From SZUA-100 sp965248135 (GTDB lineage Bacteria; Pseudomonadota; Alphaproteobacteria; Rhizobiales; Rhizobiaceae): a stretch of DNA of 64,000 nucleotides. Under the pieces are notes generated by a model that was not told the origin of the DNA, did no database searches, and was given only the letters and a program-made list of their open reading frames with translations. The stretch's first letter is position 1. Each line of letters begins with the position of its first letter. The stretch lies in NCBI GenBank assembly GCA_965248135.1, contig CBDFIN010000012.1, positions 620,001-684,000 of the forward strand, in the 5' to 3' direction. This document shows, in pieces, positions 44,456 to 53,347 of the stretch. The position numbers and the translations under genes are program-made.

Positions 44456-45736
44456 ATGGGTTCCGCGGTCCCACCGAAAGGCTATGGTCTTATTGCCAGA
44501 CGAGAAATGCGGCTGGCCTATACCATGTTGCTACCGACCTTTCTGGTCGTAATACTCATGGTTTTGGGACCATTGCTTGCCAATTTCTGGATATCAGTAA
44601 AACCGGTTAAACTCGGCGATTTACGCCCGGCCACCATTTTCGTCAACGAGCGCTTGCAGGGGAAAATTGAGGTTGCTGGCGATGCAGCTAAACTCAGCTA
44701 TAAATTCCGCAATTCAACAAGGCATCAGGCGATTGCCGAAGCCGGTTTTAGCGACACGCTGCCTGTGGGTTTGAAGATCACAAAGGGCGATAAGCGCTGT
44801 CAGGTCGCTGGCCAAAAACTGCGTTGCCGACTTGGGGACATGAAGGGTGCAGCCCGGGGGCAGATTGTGCTCAATGTGGTTGCCGATGCGGCCTATCTTG
44901 AAAACCCCGTTAATCCCCGGCGCAGCAAACCCCATTCGTTTGGTGATGCCGATAACATTTTAACCAATTTCAAATTTTCAGCGGAAAATTTCATCAGAAT
45001 TTTCTCCGCTGATGAATTCTGGCGTGTTCTTCGTGTATCGCTCTATTACACAATTTTTGGCACACTGGGGGCGCTTGTCCTTGGCTTGTTTGCAGCCCAA
45101 CTTCTCAATTCTGCCTTTCCCGGCCGCAACATCCTTCGCGGTCTGTTCCTGTTTCCCTATGTCGCTCCGGTGATCGCCGTCGCCTTTACCTGGGTAATTT
45201 TACTCGACCCTTTTTCCGGTACTTTTAACTCACTTCTCCAGCAAATGGATGTCGTGGACAAGCCTATCAGTTTTTTCGGGCAGCGCGAGGCGGCCTTTGA
45301 TCTGCTTGGAATTAAATTCACCATTCCTGTAGCCTTGACGACCGTCATTGCCTTCGAGGCATGGCGGTATTTTCCGCTTTCCTTCCTGTTCATTCTGGCC
45401 CGCATGCAGTCCATATCGGGCGATATATATGAGGCAGCCGAAATCGATGGCGCGACGCCTCTGCAGCAGTTCTGGTATATTTCCCTGCCGCAACTGATGG
45501 GAATCCTCGCCATCCTGTTTCTGCTGCGTTTTATTTGGACCTTCAACAAGTTCGATGACATCTTCCTCTTGACCGGCGGGGCGGCCGGAACCCGCACCCT
45601 GACTGTAGATGTCTATGAGCAGGCATTCGCCATTTCCAATCTGGGTGCCGGGGCGGCTGTGGCAGTGGTAGTCCTTTTCGTATTGCTAACGTTTTCCATC
45701 CTCTTTTTTATGCTCGCACCAAAGGATGAAGGCTGA
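44456..45736 (+). CDS. ABC sugar transporter, MalF-type permease with an inserted periplasmic domain
   Basis: 426 residues. The first membrane helix (MLLPTFLVVILMVLGPLLAN, about 22-42) is followed by about 115 residues outside the membrane. They include FSDTLPVGLKITKGDKRCQV, LRCRLGDMKGAARGQIVLNV, with a Cys pair, resembling DUF11-like beta repeats. The remaining helices and the EAA loop follow (EAAEIDGATPLQQFWYISLP, which docks the ATPase). MalF itself has a periplasmic insert at an equivalent place. The stop overlaps the next gene by one base. Confidence 0.9.
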   Translation: MGSAVPPKGYGLIARREMRLAYTMLLPTFLVVILMVLGPLLANFWISVKPVKLGDLRPATIFVNERLQGKIEVAGDAAKLSYKFRNSTRHQAIAEAGFSDTLPVGLKITKGDKRCQVAGQKLRCRLGDMKGAARGQIVLNVVADAAYLENPVNPRRSKPHSFGDADNILTNFKFSAENFIRIFSADEFWRVLRVSLYYTIFGTLGALVLGLFAAQLLNSAFPGRNILRGLFLFPYVAPVIAVAFTWVILLDPFSGTFNSLLQQMDVVDKPISFFGQREAAFDLLGIKFTIPVALTTVIAFEAWRYFPLSFLFILARMQSISGDIYEAAEIDGATPLQQFWYISLPQLMGILAILFLLRFIWTFNKFDDIFLLTGGAAGTRTLTVDVYEQAFAISNLGAGAAVAVVVLFVLLTFSILFFMLAPKDEG

Positions 45737-46965
45737 TGCGGTTTGGAAACGGATTTTTAGCTGGCGTAATTACCGGTGGCATCTGGGGCTTCGTCTGGAT
45801 GATCGTTATTTCGGTCACATTCATGCTCGTCTCCGGCGTAATTACAACGCCCCCGGTTGGAATAGCAGCCCTTGCCGGAGCAGCATGCGCTGCGCTGGTT
45901 GCTGCAACCCCACCTGGCCAGCGTCGCGTCGGCATTCATTTAGTTGCTATTGCAGTGATGATCATTGTTCTGGGTTTTATGTCCGTGGGCCGTCCATTGG
46001 GTCTGCCTCTGGGAACCGCTATAGTCTGGCAAATCATAGCCCTCATAATATTCGTGGGACTGACCTGGGGTGTCGTTCATCTGTGTCTTTCAGGACTGGA
46101 AGGCACCGGACTGTCCCGCTACCGGCTGGAAATATTGCTTATCCGGAACCTGAAAGGTTTGGGCTTCGTCTTTTTCTCAGTGATTGTCGTCTTGCCATTC
46201 TATGTCATGGTAATGACGAGCCTCAAAAGCCAACAGTCCTTGCTTGCCAATCCCCTCGACTTCTCGCTTGATTTCAGTCAGGGAGCGGACGGTCTGTTTC
46301 GCTCTTATGTCGAACTGTTCACTGACTATCATTTTGGCACCTTTTTGCTGAATTCATCGATCGTGTCGGTGGCGACCGTGATACTGACCCTATTTTTTGC
46401 CATACCGGGCGCTTACGCTGTTGCTCGGCTGCAATTTCCAGGTCGTAATTTCCTGTCGCGCTCTATCTTATTGATTTACATGGTACCGGCCATCGTTCTG
46501 GTGATACCACTCTATGCGGTGTTCTCGCAGGCAGGCCTGCGCAATTCCCTGACCGGACTGCTTATCGTCTATCCTGCAACGACAATTCCGGTCGCCTTGT
46601 ATATGCTGCAGGGATATTTCCGCGGGCTTCCGGCAGAGCTGGAAGAGGCCGGGTTGATGGACGGGCTTTCCCGCCTCGGCGTGATTTTGAAAATCACGCT
46701 GCCACTATCGCTTCCTGCCCTTGCATCGGTGGCGCTTTATGTCTTCATGATCGCCTGGAACGAGTTTCTGTTTGCCTTCATGTTTCTCGACAATGTGGAC
46801 ATTTTTACCCTGTCACGGGGGGTTGTCTCGCTGAATTCATCAGAAGTTCCGCGCCAGCACCTGATGGCAGGCGCGGTCGTCGCCACGATACCGATCCTCG
46901 TTGTCTTTTTATGGTTTGAACGTTTCCTTGTGTCCGGCCTGACCGCCGGTAGCGTGAAAGGATAG
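45736..46965 (+). CDS. ABC sugar transporter, MalG-type permease with extra N-terminal helices
   Basis: 409 residues, about 130 more than usual MalG-type permeases. The added N-terminal part has about four hydrophobic segments (GVITGGIWGFVWMIVISVTF; GIAALAGAACAALVAATP; HLVAIAVMIIVLGF; WQIIALIIFVGLTWGVVHL). The standard part starts near residue 145 (LGFVFFSVIVVLPFYVMVMT). The EAA loop is ELEEAGLMDGLSRLGVILKI. Followed after 5 bases by the ATPase gene. Confidence 0.88.
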   Translation: MRFGNGFLAGVITGGIWGFVWMIVISVTFMLVSGVITTPPVGIAALAGAACAALVAATPPGQRRVGIHLVAIAVMIIVLGFMSVGRPLGLPLGTAIVWQIIALIIFVGLTWGVVHLCLSGLEGTGLSRYRLEILLIRNLKGLGFVFFSVIVVLPFYVMVMTSLKSQQSLLANPLDFSLDFSQGADGLFRSYVELFTDYHFGTFLLNSSIVSVATVILTLFFAIPGAYAVARLQFPGRNFLSRSILLIYMVPAIVLVIPLYAVFSQAGLRNSLTGLLIVYPATTIPVALYMLQGYFRGLPAELEEAGLMDGLSRLGVILKITLPLSLPALASVALYVFMIAWNEFLFAFMFLDNVDIFTLSRGVVSLNSSEVPRQHLMAGAVVATIPILVVFLWFERFLVSGLTAGSVKG

Positions 46966-46970
46966 AATTA

Positions 46971-48017
46971 ATGTCGATACGTCTTGAAAATGTCGAAAAA
47001 TGGTTCGGCGACACCCAGGTCATCAAGGGGATTAATCTCGAGATCGGCGATGGTGAATTTGTCGTGTTTGTTGGCCCGTCCGGCTGTGGGAAATCAACGC
47101 TGCTGCGGATGATCTCGGGTTTGGAAGAAACCAGCCGGGGGAAGATTATTCTTGATGGTGAGGACGTCACCGACAAGCCTCCATCCGAGCGGCGCCTTTC
47201 CATGGTTTTCCAGTCATACGCCCTTTATCCGCATATGAGTGTACGCGACAATATGGGCTTCGGCCTGAAAACGGCAAGAACCCCTAAGACGGAAATAGCG
47301 CAAAAGGTTGGCAAGGCCGCCGGTATCCTCAAACTTGACGAATATCTCGATCGCCGCCCGAAAGAACTGTCCGGCGGCCAGCGCCAGCGCGTTGCGATCG
47401 GTCGGGCTATTGTGCGCAAACCCAAAGGTTTTTTGTTCGACGAGCCGCTTTCCAATCTTGATGCATCATTGCGGGTCGAAATGCGCTTTGAAATCGCCCG
47501 ACTTCATGATGATCTTAAAACCACAATGGTCTACGTCACCCACGACCAGGTGGAGGCAATGACGCTCGCCGACAAGATTGTGGTGCTCAAGGATGGTTTG
47601 ATCATGCAGGTCGGTTCACCGCGCGAGCTGTATCAATCCCCAGACAATCTCTTCGTCGCCCAGTTTATTGGCAGCCCAAAAATGAATGTCTTGCCCTGCT
47701 CAACGAACGGAAAGCACTATCACCTCGAAGGCCACGGGTCAGGCCTTTTCAAGGGCAAAGATAATGCTGTTAATATCGGCATCCGACCCGAGCACATCAG
47801 CATTGTTGAAGAAGGTAAAGGTCGATGCTCCGGCACCGTCGAAGTCACCGAGTATCTTGGATCTGACACTTTCTACTATGTGGCATGTGGAGAGCTTGGA
47901 ACCCTGATGGTACGCACCGATGGCAGCGAAGGGAATTTGCAAGGTCAGGAAATATACCTCTCATTCAAGGACGATTGTACTCACTTTTTCAACTCGAAAG
48001 ATATGAAGGTGAAATGA
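46971..48017 (+). CDS. ABC sugar transporter ATPase (MalK/UgpC type)
   Basis: 348 residues. Walker A GPSGCGKSTLLRM, Q-loop VFQSYALYPH, signature LSGGQRQRVAIGRA, Walker B GFLFDEPLSNLDA and the switch His in VYVTHDQVEAMTL are all intact. A C-terminal TOBE/MalK regulatory domain follows (NIGIRPEHISIVEEGKGRC onward). It powers the importer from the cytoplasmic side. Last gene of the operon; 120 bp later the right recombinase repeat begins. Confidence 0.93.
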   Translation: MSIRLENVEKWFGDTQVIKGINLEIGDGEFVVFVGPSGCGKSTLLRMISGLEETSRGKIILDGEDVTDKPPSERRLSMVFQSYALYPHMSVRDNMGFGLKTARTPKTEIAQKVGKAAGILKLDEYLDRRPKELSGGQRQRVAIGRAIVRKPKGFLFDEPLSNLDASLRVEMRFEIARLHDDLKTTMVYVTHDQVEAMTLADKIVVLKDGLIMQVGSPRELYQSPDNLFVAQFIGSPKMNVLPCSTNGKHYHLEGHGSGLFKGKDNAVNIGIRPEHISIVEEGKGRCSGTVEVTEYLGSDTFYYVACGELGTLMVRTDGSEGNLQGQEIYLSFKDDCTHFFNSKDMKVK

Positions 48018-48237
48018 CTGTTTATGGCACTTAACGGTCGTCGAGTTAGTGGCGCAAATTGAACGGCATTGTTGCAACCCGATGTCAGCTTTTCGGTAGT
48101 TGATAGCCATTTGAGTGCAACGTCACAGGTCTGCTCAGGGCTCGAAGCGCCATTTGAGAGTTATTTCTGCAGTACTATTGTCAATGTCAGCAATGGGTTG
48201 ATGGTGCGGAGTGGAGGGACGGTTCGGAGAAACTGTC

Positions 48238-48870
48238 ATGACTACTCCTAACCTTCCAATGATCATTCCTCAGCGTAGAGTCTGGAACCGAGGCCGCATC
48301 CTCGGTCAGAAGCGCCCATTGTTGCCAAAACATGTCTGGGCAATTCGAGTGCGGCTGGAATTGGCTGAAAGCACACGTGATCTCGCATTGTTCAACTTGG
48401 CTATTGATAGCAAATTGCGCGGTTGTGATCTGGTTCGTTTATTGGTGTCTGACGCTTATGTTGCCGGTTGCGTTAAGGAGCGCACATCGATTTTGCAAAG
48501 CAAGACCAAACAGCCTGTGCAATTTGAAATCACCGAAGGAACGTGTAAGTCACTCAGAACTTGGATTGATGATCCTGCTATGGTTGGTTCTGATTTCCTT
48601 TGGCCAGGTCGATTCCACGATCCTGATCACATTTCAACAAGGCAGTCAGCCAGACTGGTGAAATACTGGGTGGCTTCAATCGACCTTGAGCCCAGCGCCT
48701 TTGGTACTCATTCAATGCGGCGAACCAAGGTTGCGCAAATCTACAAGAAGACCGGGAACCTGCGTGCGGTGCAACTGTTGCTCGCTCACACCAAGATGGA
48801 TAGCACTGTTCGATACCTTGGAGTTGACCTCGAAGATGCACTCGCGATCTCAGAAAGTGTTGAAATCTGA
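48238..48870 (+). CDS. Small tyrosine recombinase (right copy)
   Basis: Same 210-residue product as at 39083-39715, with the catalytic Arg, HSMRRTK, LLLAHTK and VRYLGV motifs intact. Upstream, the leader differs from the left copy only at scattered positions. Confidence 0.88.
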   Translation: MTTPNLPMIIPQRRVWNRGRILGQKRPLLPKHVWAIRVRLELAESTRDLALFNLAIDSKLRGCDLVRLLVSDAYVAGCVKERTSILQSKTKQPVQFEITEGTCKSLRTWIDDPAMVGSDFLWPGRFHDPDHISTRQSARLVKYWVASIDLEPSAFGTHSMRRTKVAQIYKKTGNLRAVQLLLAHTKMDSTVRYLGVDLEDALAISESVEI

Positions 48871-48880
48871 TAATTAAATT

Positions 48881-48908
48881 GGGCTGGCGGTGTAACTGCC
48901 GGCCCTTT
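48881..48908 (+). terminator. Rho-independent terminator of the right recombinase gene
   Basis: Same hairpin as at 39726-39753; the only change, in the loop, leaves the stem untouched. Confidence 0.7.
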
Positions 48909-49164
48909 GCGGACCTTCAACCGATTCTGGAATTCGAACCCCCGTTCCGCCGAAGCAGACTTTCAAATCTGGAGCGGGGTTTACTCATTCAATTCCCGCA
49001 ATGCGGACCAAATTGCCATTATTGATTTAGCTCGCTGGTCAAAATGCGACCTACCAGCTACAGTCTGACTGGATCATATTAGATATTGCTATAATCGGAC
49101 CATCAGCTAAGCACAGCGCAGCTCGTCAGTTGCTTCCTTTTATGGAATGCTGGGGAGAGGTTCA

Positions 49165-49211
49165 GTGAAGTATTTAAGATTGTACGCAGATGAAAATGGC
49201 GAGAGCCATGC
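49165..49211 (+). pseudogene. Start of a gene cut by IS256
   Basis: A GTG preceded by ggggagagg opens the reading VKYLRLYADENGESHA, which resembles the N-terminus of small cupin-like proteins (K/R-Y-I-R-L-Y-A-D-E-x-G-E-S-H). The IS256 end begins at 49212 and no continuation was found beyond the element. The preceding 250 bp (48911-49164) hold no gene. Confidence 0.45.
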
Positions 49212-50597
49212 GAGTTAACCGCAAATGTTGGTGATGCCGGTTTTCAGGCGGCGTTTTGGTTTGGAATTTTCTCCAATCCGTCGATAAATGTGATGCCTTC
49301 GATGACTTTTGGCAACTGGTTTTTGCCCCTTAATCTGAGCCAGCTTTTCTCCGCTTCCCTGATCAGCTTGAATACCATCACTCTGGCCGTATCCCGTTTC
49401 ATACAGCCCTTGGCTTTTTTGGTCCTGTGGCGGACGGTTGCAAACGTGCTTTCAATGGGGTTTGTGGTGCGGATATGCACCCAGTGCTCGGCCGGGAAAT
49501 CATAAAAGGCAAGCAGAGCGTCGCGGTCTTTCGTCAGACAATGAACAGCTTTCTCGTACTTAAGCTGATATTTTGCCGTGAACAGATCAAAGGCCTTTTC
49601 TGCATCAATCCGGGTCTCGGCCATCCAGACATTGTGCAAATCGGCTTTTGCCTTGGCCAGAATGGATTTGGGCATCTTGTTGAGCACATTGGCTGTCTTG
49701 TGCACCCAGCAGCGTTGCTCCTGCGTTTGTGGAAAAACCTCCCGCAATGCCGCCCAAAAGCCCATGGCACCATCACCCACAGCGAGCTTGGGAAGAGAGG
49801 CAAGTCCCCGTGCCTTCAAATCAAGCAGCAACTCTCGCCAGCTCTGGGTGCTTTCGCGATAACCATCTGTAAAACCCACAAGCTCTTTCTTGCCTTCCGG
49901 CGTTGCCCCAATGATTACCAGCATGCACTGGCTGTCCTGTTCCATGCGGGCCTGGAAATAGATGCCGTCAGCCCAGATATAGGCATAATGGCGCGCCGAC
50001 AAATCGTGCCTCTCAAAGACATCGAGTTCCTCCTGCCAAACCTTTCGCAGGCGCAGGATGGTGTCGCCCGAAAGATTAGGGGCTTTTGCGCCAAGCAGGG
50101 CTGAAAGGGCCGGTTGAAACTCTCCGGAAGATATACCTTTCAAATAGAGCCAGGGAATAAGGGCTTCCATACTTTTACTGCGGCGTACATATTTGGGCAC
50201 AACAGATGGGGAAAAGCGAAGCTGACCGGCGCCCTTTCCACAGCGGTCGCGCACCCGTGGCTGCTTGACTGTCACAGCGCCAATCCCGGTCTGGATCTCA
50301 CGCTCAGGTAAATGGCCGTGGCGCACCAGTCGTGCCCTGCCGTCACCAAGGCGTTCTTGTTCATGGCGTTCAAGAAAACCAGCCACTTCCGCTTCAACAG
50401 CCTGAGCCAGTAATGCCTGGGCCCCTGAACGAAGCACATCGCTCAAATGATCGATAAATTCCCCTGGCTGAACAAGGGTGGTGATTGTAGTGTCTGTCAT
50501 GGCGTATCTTTCCTTTTCTGGAATGTGTGGATGCATGAATCACATCCATGATACGCCACCTTCAAATTACGCCATCACCAACATTTGCGGTTAACTC
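49212..50597. mobile_element. IS256-family element (1386 bp)
   Basis: The inverted ends GAGTTAACCGCAAATGTTGG and reverse complement bracket one transposase gene on the minus strand. No 8-bp target duplication is seen (agccatgc on the left, cagcatgg on the right), so one flank has been lost. Confidence 0.88.
49244..50500 (-). CDS. IS256-family transposase
   Basis: 418 residues from the ATG at 50500. Signatures: RGAQALLAQAVEAEVAGFLE-like N-terminus, YIWADGIYFQARMEQDSQCM (Asp 1), LAVGDGAMGFWAALREVFPQ (Asp 2), RCWVHKTANVLNKMPKS, and HWVHIRTTNPIESTFATVRH (Glu). Complete, so probably active. Confidence 0.95.
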   Translation of the reverse strand: MTDTTITTLVQPGEFIDHLSDVLRSGAQALLAQAVEAEVAGFLERHEQERLGDGRARLVRHGHLPEREIQTGIGAVTVKQPRVRDRCGKGAGQLRFSPSVVPKYVRRSKSMEALIPWLYLKGISSGEFQPALSALLGAKAPNLSGDTILRLRKVWQEELDVFERHDLSARHYAYIWADGIYFQARMEQDSQCMLVIIGATPEGKKELVGFTDGYRESTQSWRELLLDLKARGLASLPKLAVGDGAMGFWAALREVFPQTQEQRCWVHKTANVLNKMPKSILAKAKADLHNVWMAETRIDAEKAFDLFTAKYQLKYEKAVHCLTKDRDALLAFYDFPAEHWVHIRTTNPIESTFATVRHRTKKAKGCMKRDTARVMVFKLIREAEKSWLRLRGKNQLPKVIEGITFIDGLEKIPNQNAA

Positions 50598-50718
50598 CAG
50601 CATGGGTGCTTTGCGTTCAAGCCTGACGATATTGCGGAAAGTGTCGGCTCCGAAGGAATGTCGTTTTCCAGCCTCACCAAAGGAATGGAAGCTCTGATCA
50701 TCTTTTTTTACGCTGTTA

Positions 50719-51600
50719 TAGCCAAGCGACACTGTTTTGATTCAAATATTGAAGTCCTTGAACAGTGTTTCGATATCGCATTTGTGTTTTCGTCTGATGG
50801 CCTTTGCCTGTGCCCATTTATGCTCGATCGGGTTGAGGTCTGGAGAATATGGCGGTAGATATTCGAGTGTGTGTCCGGCATCCTTGATAGCCTCCTTCAT
50901 GTCCTGGCGCTTGTGAAAACTTGCATTGTCCATAACAACAACAGCACCGGGAGGCAGCTTTGGAATGAGATCGCCTGTCAGCCAGCCATGGAAGACATCG
51001 CTGTCGATATTGCATGGAAACAGGCAGGTTGTCAGCAAGGTGCCGCCCAACAACGCCCCGATGACGTTTGTCCTTCCCCGCGCATGCCAGTCATGAACGC
51101 CAAAACAGCGCAGGCCCTTGGCCGCATAGCCGTGGGTGCGGGGCATATCATGGGCAAAGCCTGATTCATCAATATAGACGATGGGCTTGCCGGTTTTTTC
51201 ATGCCCGCTAATCGTTTCCTGGAAGGCTGTACGCCTGGTCGCGTCCGCCTTCGGATGGGACAGGGCTTTTTTTATATGTCACCCCCAACTTGCGCAACGC
51301 CTGCCAGATTGCCTTAGGTGAAACATCAAAACGCACCGCACGTTCGTACTGATAGGCATCGGGAAATTCCGCCACATCGCGGGCCAGTGCAGCCATGTCA
51401 ATCTTGCGCATGCGGGGCTTGGATTGATCCGGCTCAAGCCGATTGGCCCAGCGAACAACCGAGGCAACCCCAACGCTAAACCGAAGTGCCGTTTGTTTAA
51501 ATGTCAGCCCTTCCTTGTCTCGAACCTTAAGAACATGTTTGCGGAATTTAACAGGATAAGTCATGCACAAAACTATAATCAAAATTATGTCGCTTGGCTA
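50719..51600. mobile_element. IS630-family element (882 bp)
   Basis: Short inverted ends TAGCCAAGCGACA at 50719 and its complement ending at 51600, flanked on both sides by the TA target duplication (50717-50718 and 51601-51602). To the left is about 120 bp of unassigned DNA beside IS256; to the right is an IS66 fragment beginning with a 9-bp hairpin. Confidence 0.88.
50742..51564 (-). CDS. IS630-family transposase, two frames joined by a 7-A run
   Basis: OrfA starts at the ATG at 51564 (MTYPVKFRKHVLKVRDKEGL) and contains the HTH. At a run of seven A (about 51270) the main frame ends shortly afterwards, while the neighbouring frame continues KALSHPKADATRRTAFQETI, VYIDESGFAHDMPRTHGYAA, VVVMDNASFHK and YSPDLNPIEHKWAQAK, the DDE_3 core. 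Many IS630 elements make the full transposase by frameshifting at an A-run, so I count it as a functional gene, though a mutation is possible. Confidence 0.8.
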
Positions 51601-51602
51601 TA

Positions 51603-52038
51603 GTGTCCACTACGAACAAGTGGACACTTACGGGGTGCGGGAATTGTCGAAGAAACGGGCACGGCGGACATGGAGCGACGATGAGAAGCGCTCGATCTGT
51701 TTGCAGACCTTGGCACCCGGCGTGTCGGTCTCACAGGTTGCGCAGCGCTACGCGATGAACGCCAACCAGATATTCAACTGGCTGAAGGATGAGCGTTTTG
51801 CACCATCCCCCGACGAGACTGGGGCCGCTGCTTTTCTGCCGATTGAAGTGTGCAGTGAGCCAAAACCGCTATACTCTGTTTTGGAACCAGACACGGCTTG
51901 CGGTTCTCATGGGCGTATCGAGATTGCCCTTTCCAATGGCCACCACCTGATTGTTGAGGGCGGTTTCGATGGCACTGAGGTGGCGCGTTTGTTGAAGGGG
52001 CTTGTGTCTTGATCCCGGTTCCTTCCAATACCCGGGTG
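51603..52038. mobile_element. IS66-family fragment D
   Basis: It contains a complete tnpA and the first codons of tnpB (IPVPSNTRV), cut on the right by an IS3 element at 52039 and on the left by IS630. A 9-bp hairpin, GTGTCCACT / AGTGGACAC, lies at 51603-51627. Confidence 0.7.
51635..52012 (+). CDS. tnpA: IS66 TnpA (Orf1)
   Basis: About 125 residues from the GTG at 51635. RRTWSDDEKRSICLQTLAPG, VSVSQVAQRYAMNANQIFNW is the HTH of IS66 Orf1, and the tail HLIVEGGFDGTEVARLLKGL is typical. The tnpB start overlaps its end but tnpB is cut after about 10 codons. The rest of the element is gone. Confidence 0.82.
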   Translation: MRELSKKRARRTWSDDEKRSICLQTLAPGVSVSQVAQRYAMNANQIFNWLKDERFAPSPDETGAAAFLPIEVCSEPKPLYSVLEPDTACGSHGRIEIALSNGHHLIVEGGFDGTEVARLLKGLVS

Positions 52039-52079
52039 TGAACCGCCCCGTGTTTATCGGAGAGTAATTGGTTCAAATC

Positions 52080-52979
52080 TTAAGCTGCTTTTTGTATGGT
52101 TTTCAAGTCTTCATAATAATTTTCCTCTGCTTCATTGGGCGTGATGTATCCGATTGGTTCGAGCAAGCGCTGATTGTTGTACCAGTCGACCCATTTCAGG
52201 GTTTCCCATTCGACCTGGTCAACAGATTTCCACGGCCCTGATTGCTTGATGACTTCGGTCTTGAACAGGCCAATTATGCTTTCTGCCATGGCGTTGTCAT
52301 AGCTGTCACCGACACTGCCAACAGATGGATCGATCCCGGCCTCTACTAGCCGTTCGGTGTATTTGATCGACAGATATTGACTGCCGCGATCCGAATGGTG
52401 GATTAATCCACCATTCGGACCGCGCTGACATATAGCCTGGTTCAGAGCGTCGAGAACAAAGCTTGTTGTCATAGAAGTTGATACCCGCCAGCCGACAATC
52501 TTGCGAGCAAATACATCAATGACAAATGCCACATAAACCATTGCTTGCCAGCTGGATACATAGGTGAAGTCAGATACCCACAGCTGGTTTGGGCGCTGTG
52601 CGCTGAACACCCGATTGACCTTGTCATCTGGACATGGCTGACTGGCATCAGGGTTGGTGGTGATGACTTTCTTGCCTCGCACAACACCTTGTATTTTCAT
52701 TACTTTCATGAGTCTCTCCACGCTACAACGGGCAATTTGTTTTCCCTCACGGCGTAAACCGTGCCAAACTTTACGGGCACCGTAAAGTTGATGATTATCA
52801 TCCCAAACACGCTCAATATCTTCACAATGGCGAGCATCACATTTGGCTCGCTCAGATGCCAGATCGGGATTGCGGGCAATCGCCTGACGGGCATAATATG
52901 TCGAAGGGGCGATCGGTAAAACACGGCAGATCGGCTCGACCCCAAAAGCATCTCGATGCTCTTTAACAAAGCTCGTCAT
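52080..52979 (-). CDS. IS3-family OrfB (integrase-type transposase)
   Basis: 299 residues, starting MTSFVKEHRDAFGVEPICRV. The HTH_21 region (YYARQAIARNPDLASERAK onward) is followed by the rve core with WVSDFTYVSSWQAMVYVAFV, LIHHSDRGSQYLSIKYTERL and SYDNAMAESIIGLFKTEVI. All three acidic residues are present. The start overlaps the orfA stop (ATGA). Confidence 0.93.
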   Translation of the reverse strand: MTSFVKEHRDAFGVEPICRVLPIAPSTYYARQAIARNPDLASERAKCDARHCEDIERVWDDNHQLYGARKVWHGLRREGKQIARCSVERLMKVMKIQGVVRGKKVITTNPDASQPCPDDKVNRVFSAQRPNQLWVSDFTYVSSWQAMVYVAFVIDVFARKIVGWRVSTSMTTSFVLDALNQAICQRGPNGGLIHHSDRGSQYLSIKYTERLVEAGIDPSVGSVGDSYDNAMAESIIGLFKTEVIKQSGPWKSVDQVEWETLKWVDWYNNQRLLEPIGYITPNEAEENYYEDLKTIQKAA

Positions 52980-53347
52980 TTGCGAAACGGGCGGTCGAGC
53001 ACCGCCTGGGCAAAGTTGACCGCCAAAACGCCATTGGTTTGAGTGACAAGGTCAACGCGAGAGGCCTTCTTTAATATCTCATTGGCTTGGCGAAGTTCAC
53101 GAACTTCTCGCTCCAATTCCTTGATCCGGGCTTTCTCCTGGCTGGTCGGGCCAGCCAGTTTACCAGCATCGCGTTCAGCCTGAAGACACCAGGCGCGAAG
53201 ACTGTCGGGAGAGCAGCCCAGCTTGGATGCTATCGCCTTATAGGCAGCGTTATTGCTGGCGTAATCTGCGCGATGATCGTTGAAAAGACGAACGCCGCGT
53301 GTGCGGAATTCAGGGCTATATGTAGGGGTGTGTTTTTCCTGTTTCAT
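52976..53347 (-). CDS. IS3-family OrfA
   Basis: 123 residues. TPTYSPEFRTRGVRLFNDHR, YKAIASKLGCSPDSLRAWCL is the HTH and KARIKELEREVRELRQANEI the coiled coil. Translationally coupled to orfB rather than fused by frameshift. Confidence 0.9.
   Translation of the reverse strand: MKQEKHTPTYSPEFRTRGVRLFNDHRADYASNNAAYKAIASKLGCSPDSLRAWCLQAERDAGKLAGPTSQEKARIKELEREVRELRQANEILKKASRVDLVTQTNGVLAVNFAQAVLDRPFRK

Larger units (their letters stand above)
48138..48910. repeat. 773-bp direct repeat, right copy (tyrosine recombinase unit)
   Basis: Same orientation and extent as 38983-39755. The two bracket the whole phosphorylase-LacI-importer cassette of about 8.4 kb. Confidence 0.9.

Noticed and set aside
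48915..48990. tRNA-like sequence after the right recombinase repeat (T-loop-like ttcgaa and an anticodon-like TGA loop in reverse)
   Set aside because: The acceptor and T stems do not pair and the anticodon stem has only four pairs. At most a decayed tRNA or chance; too weak to annotate.
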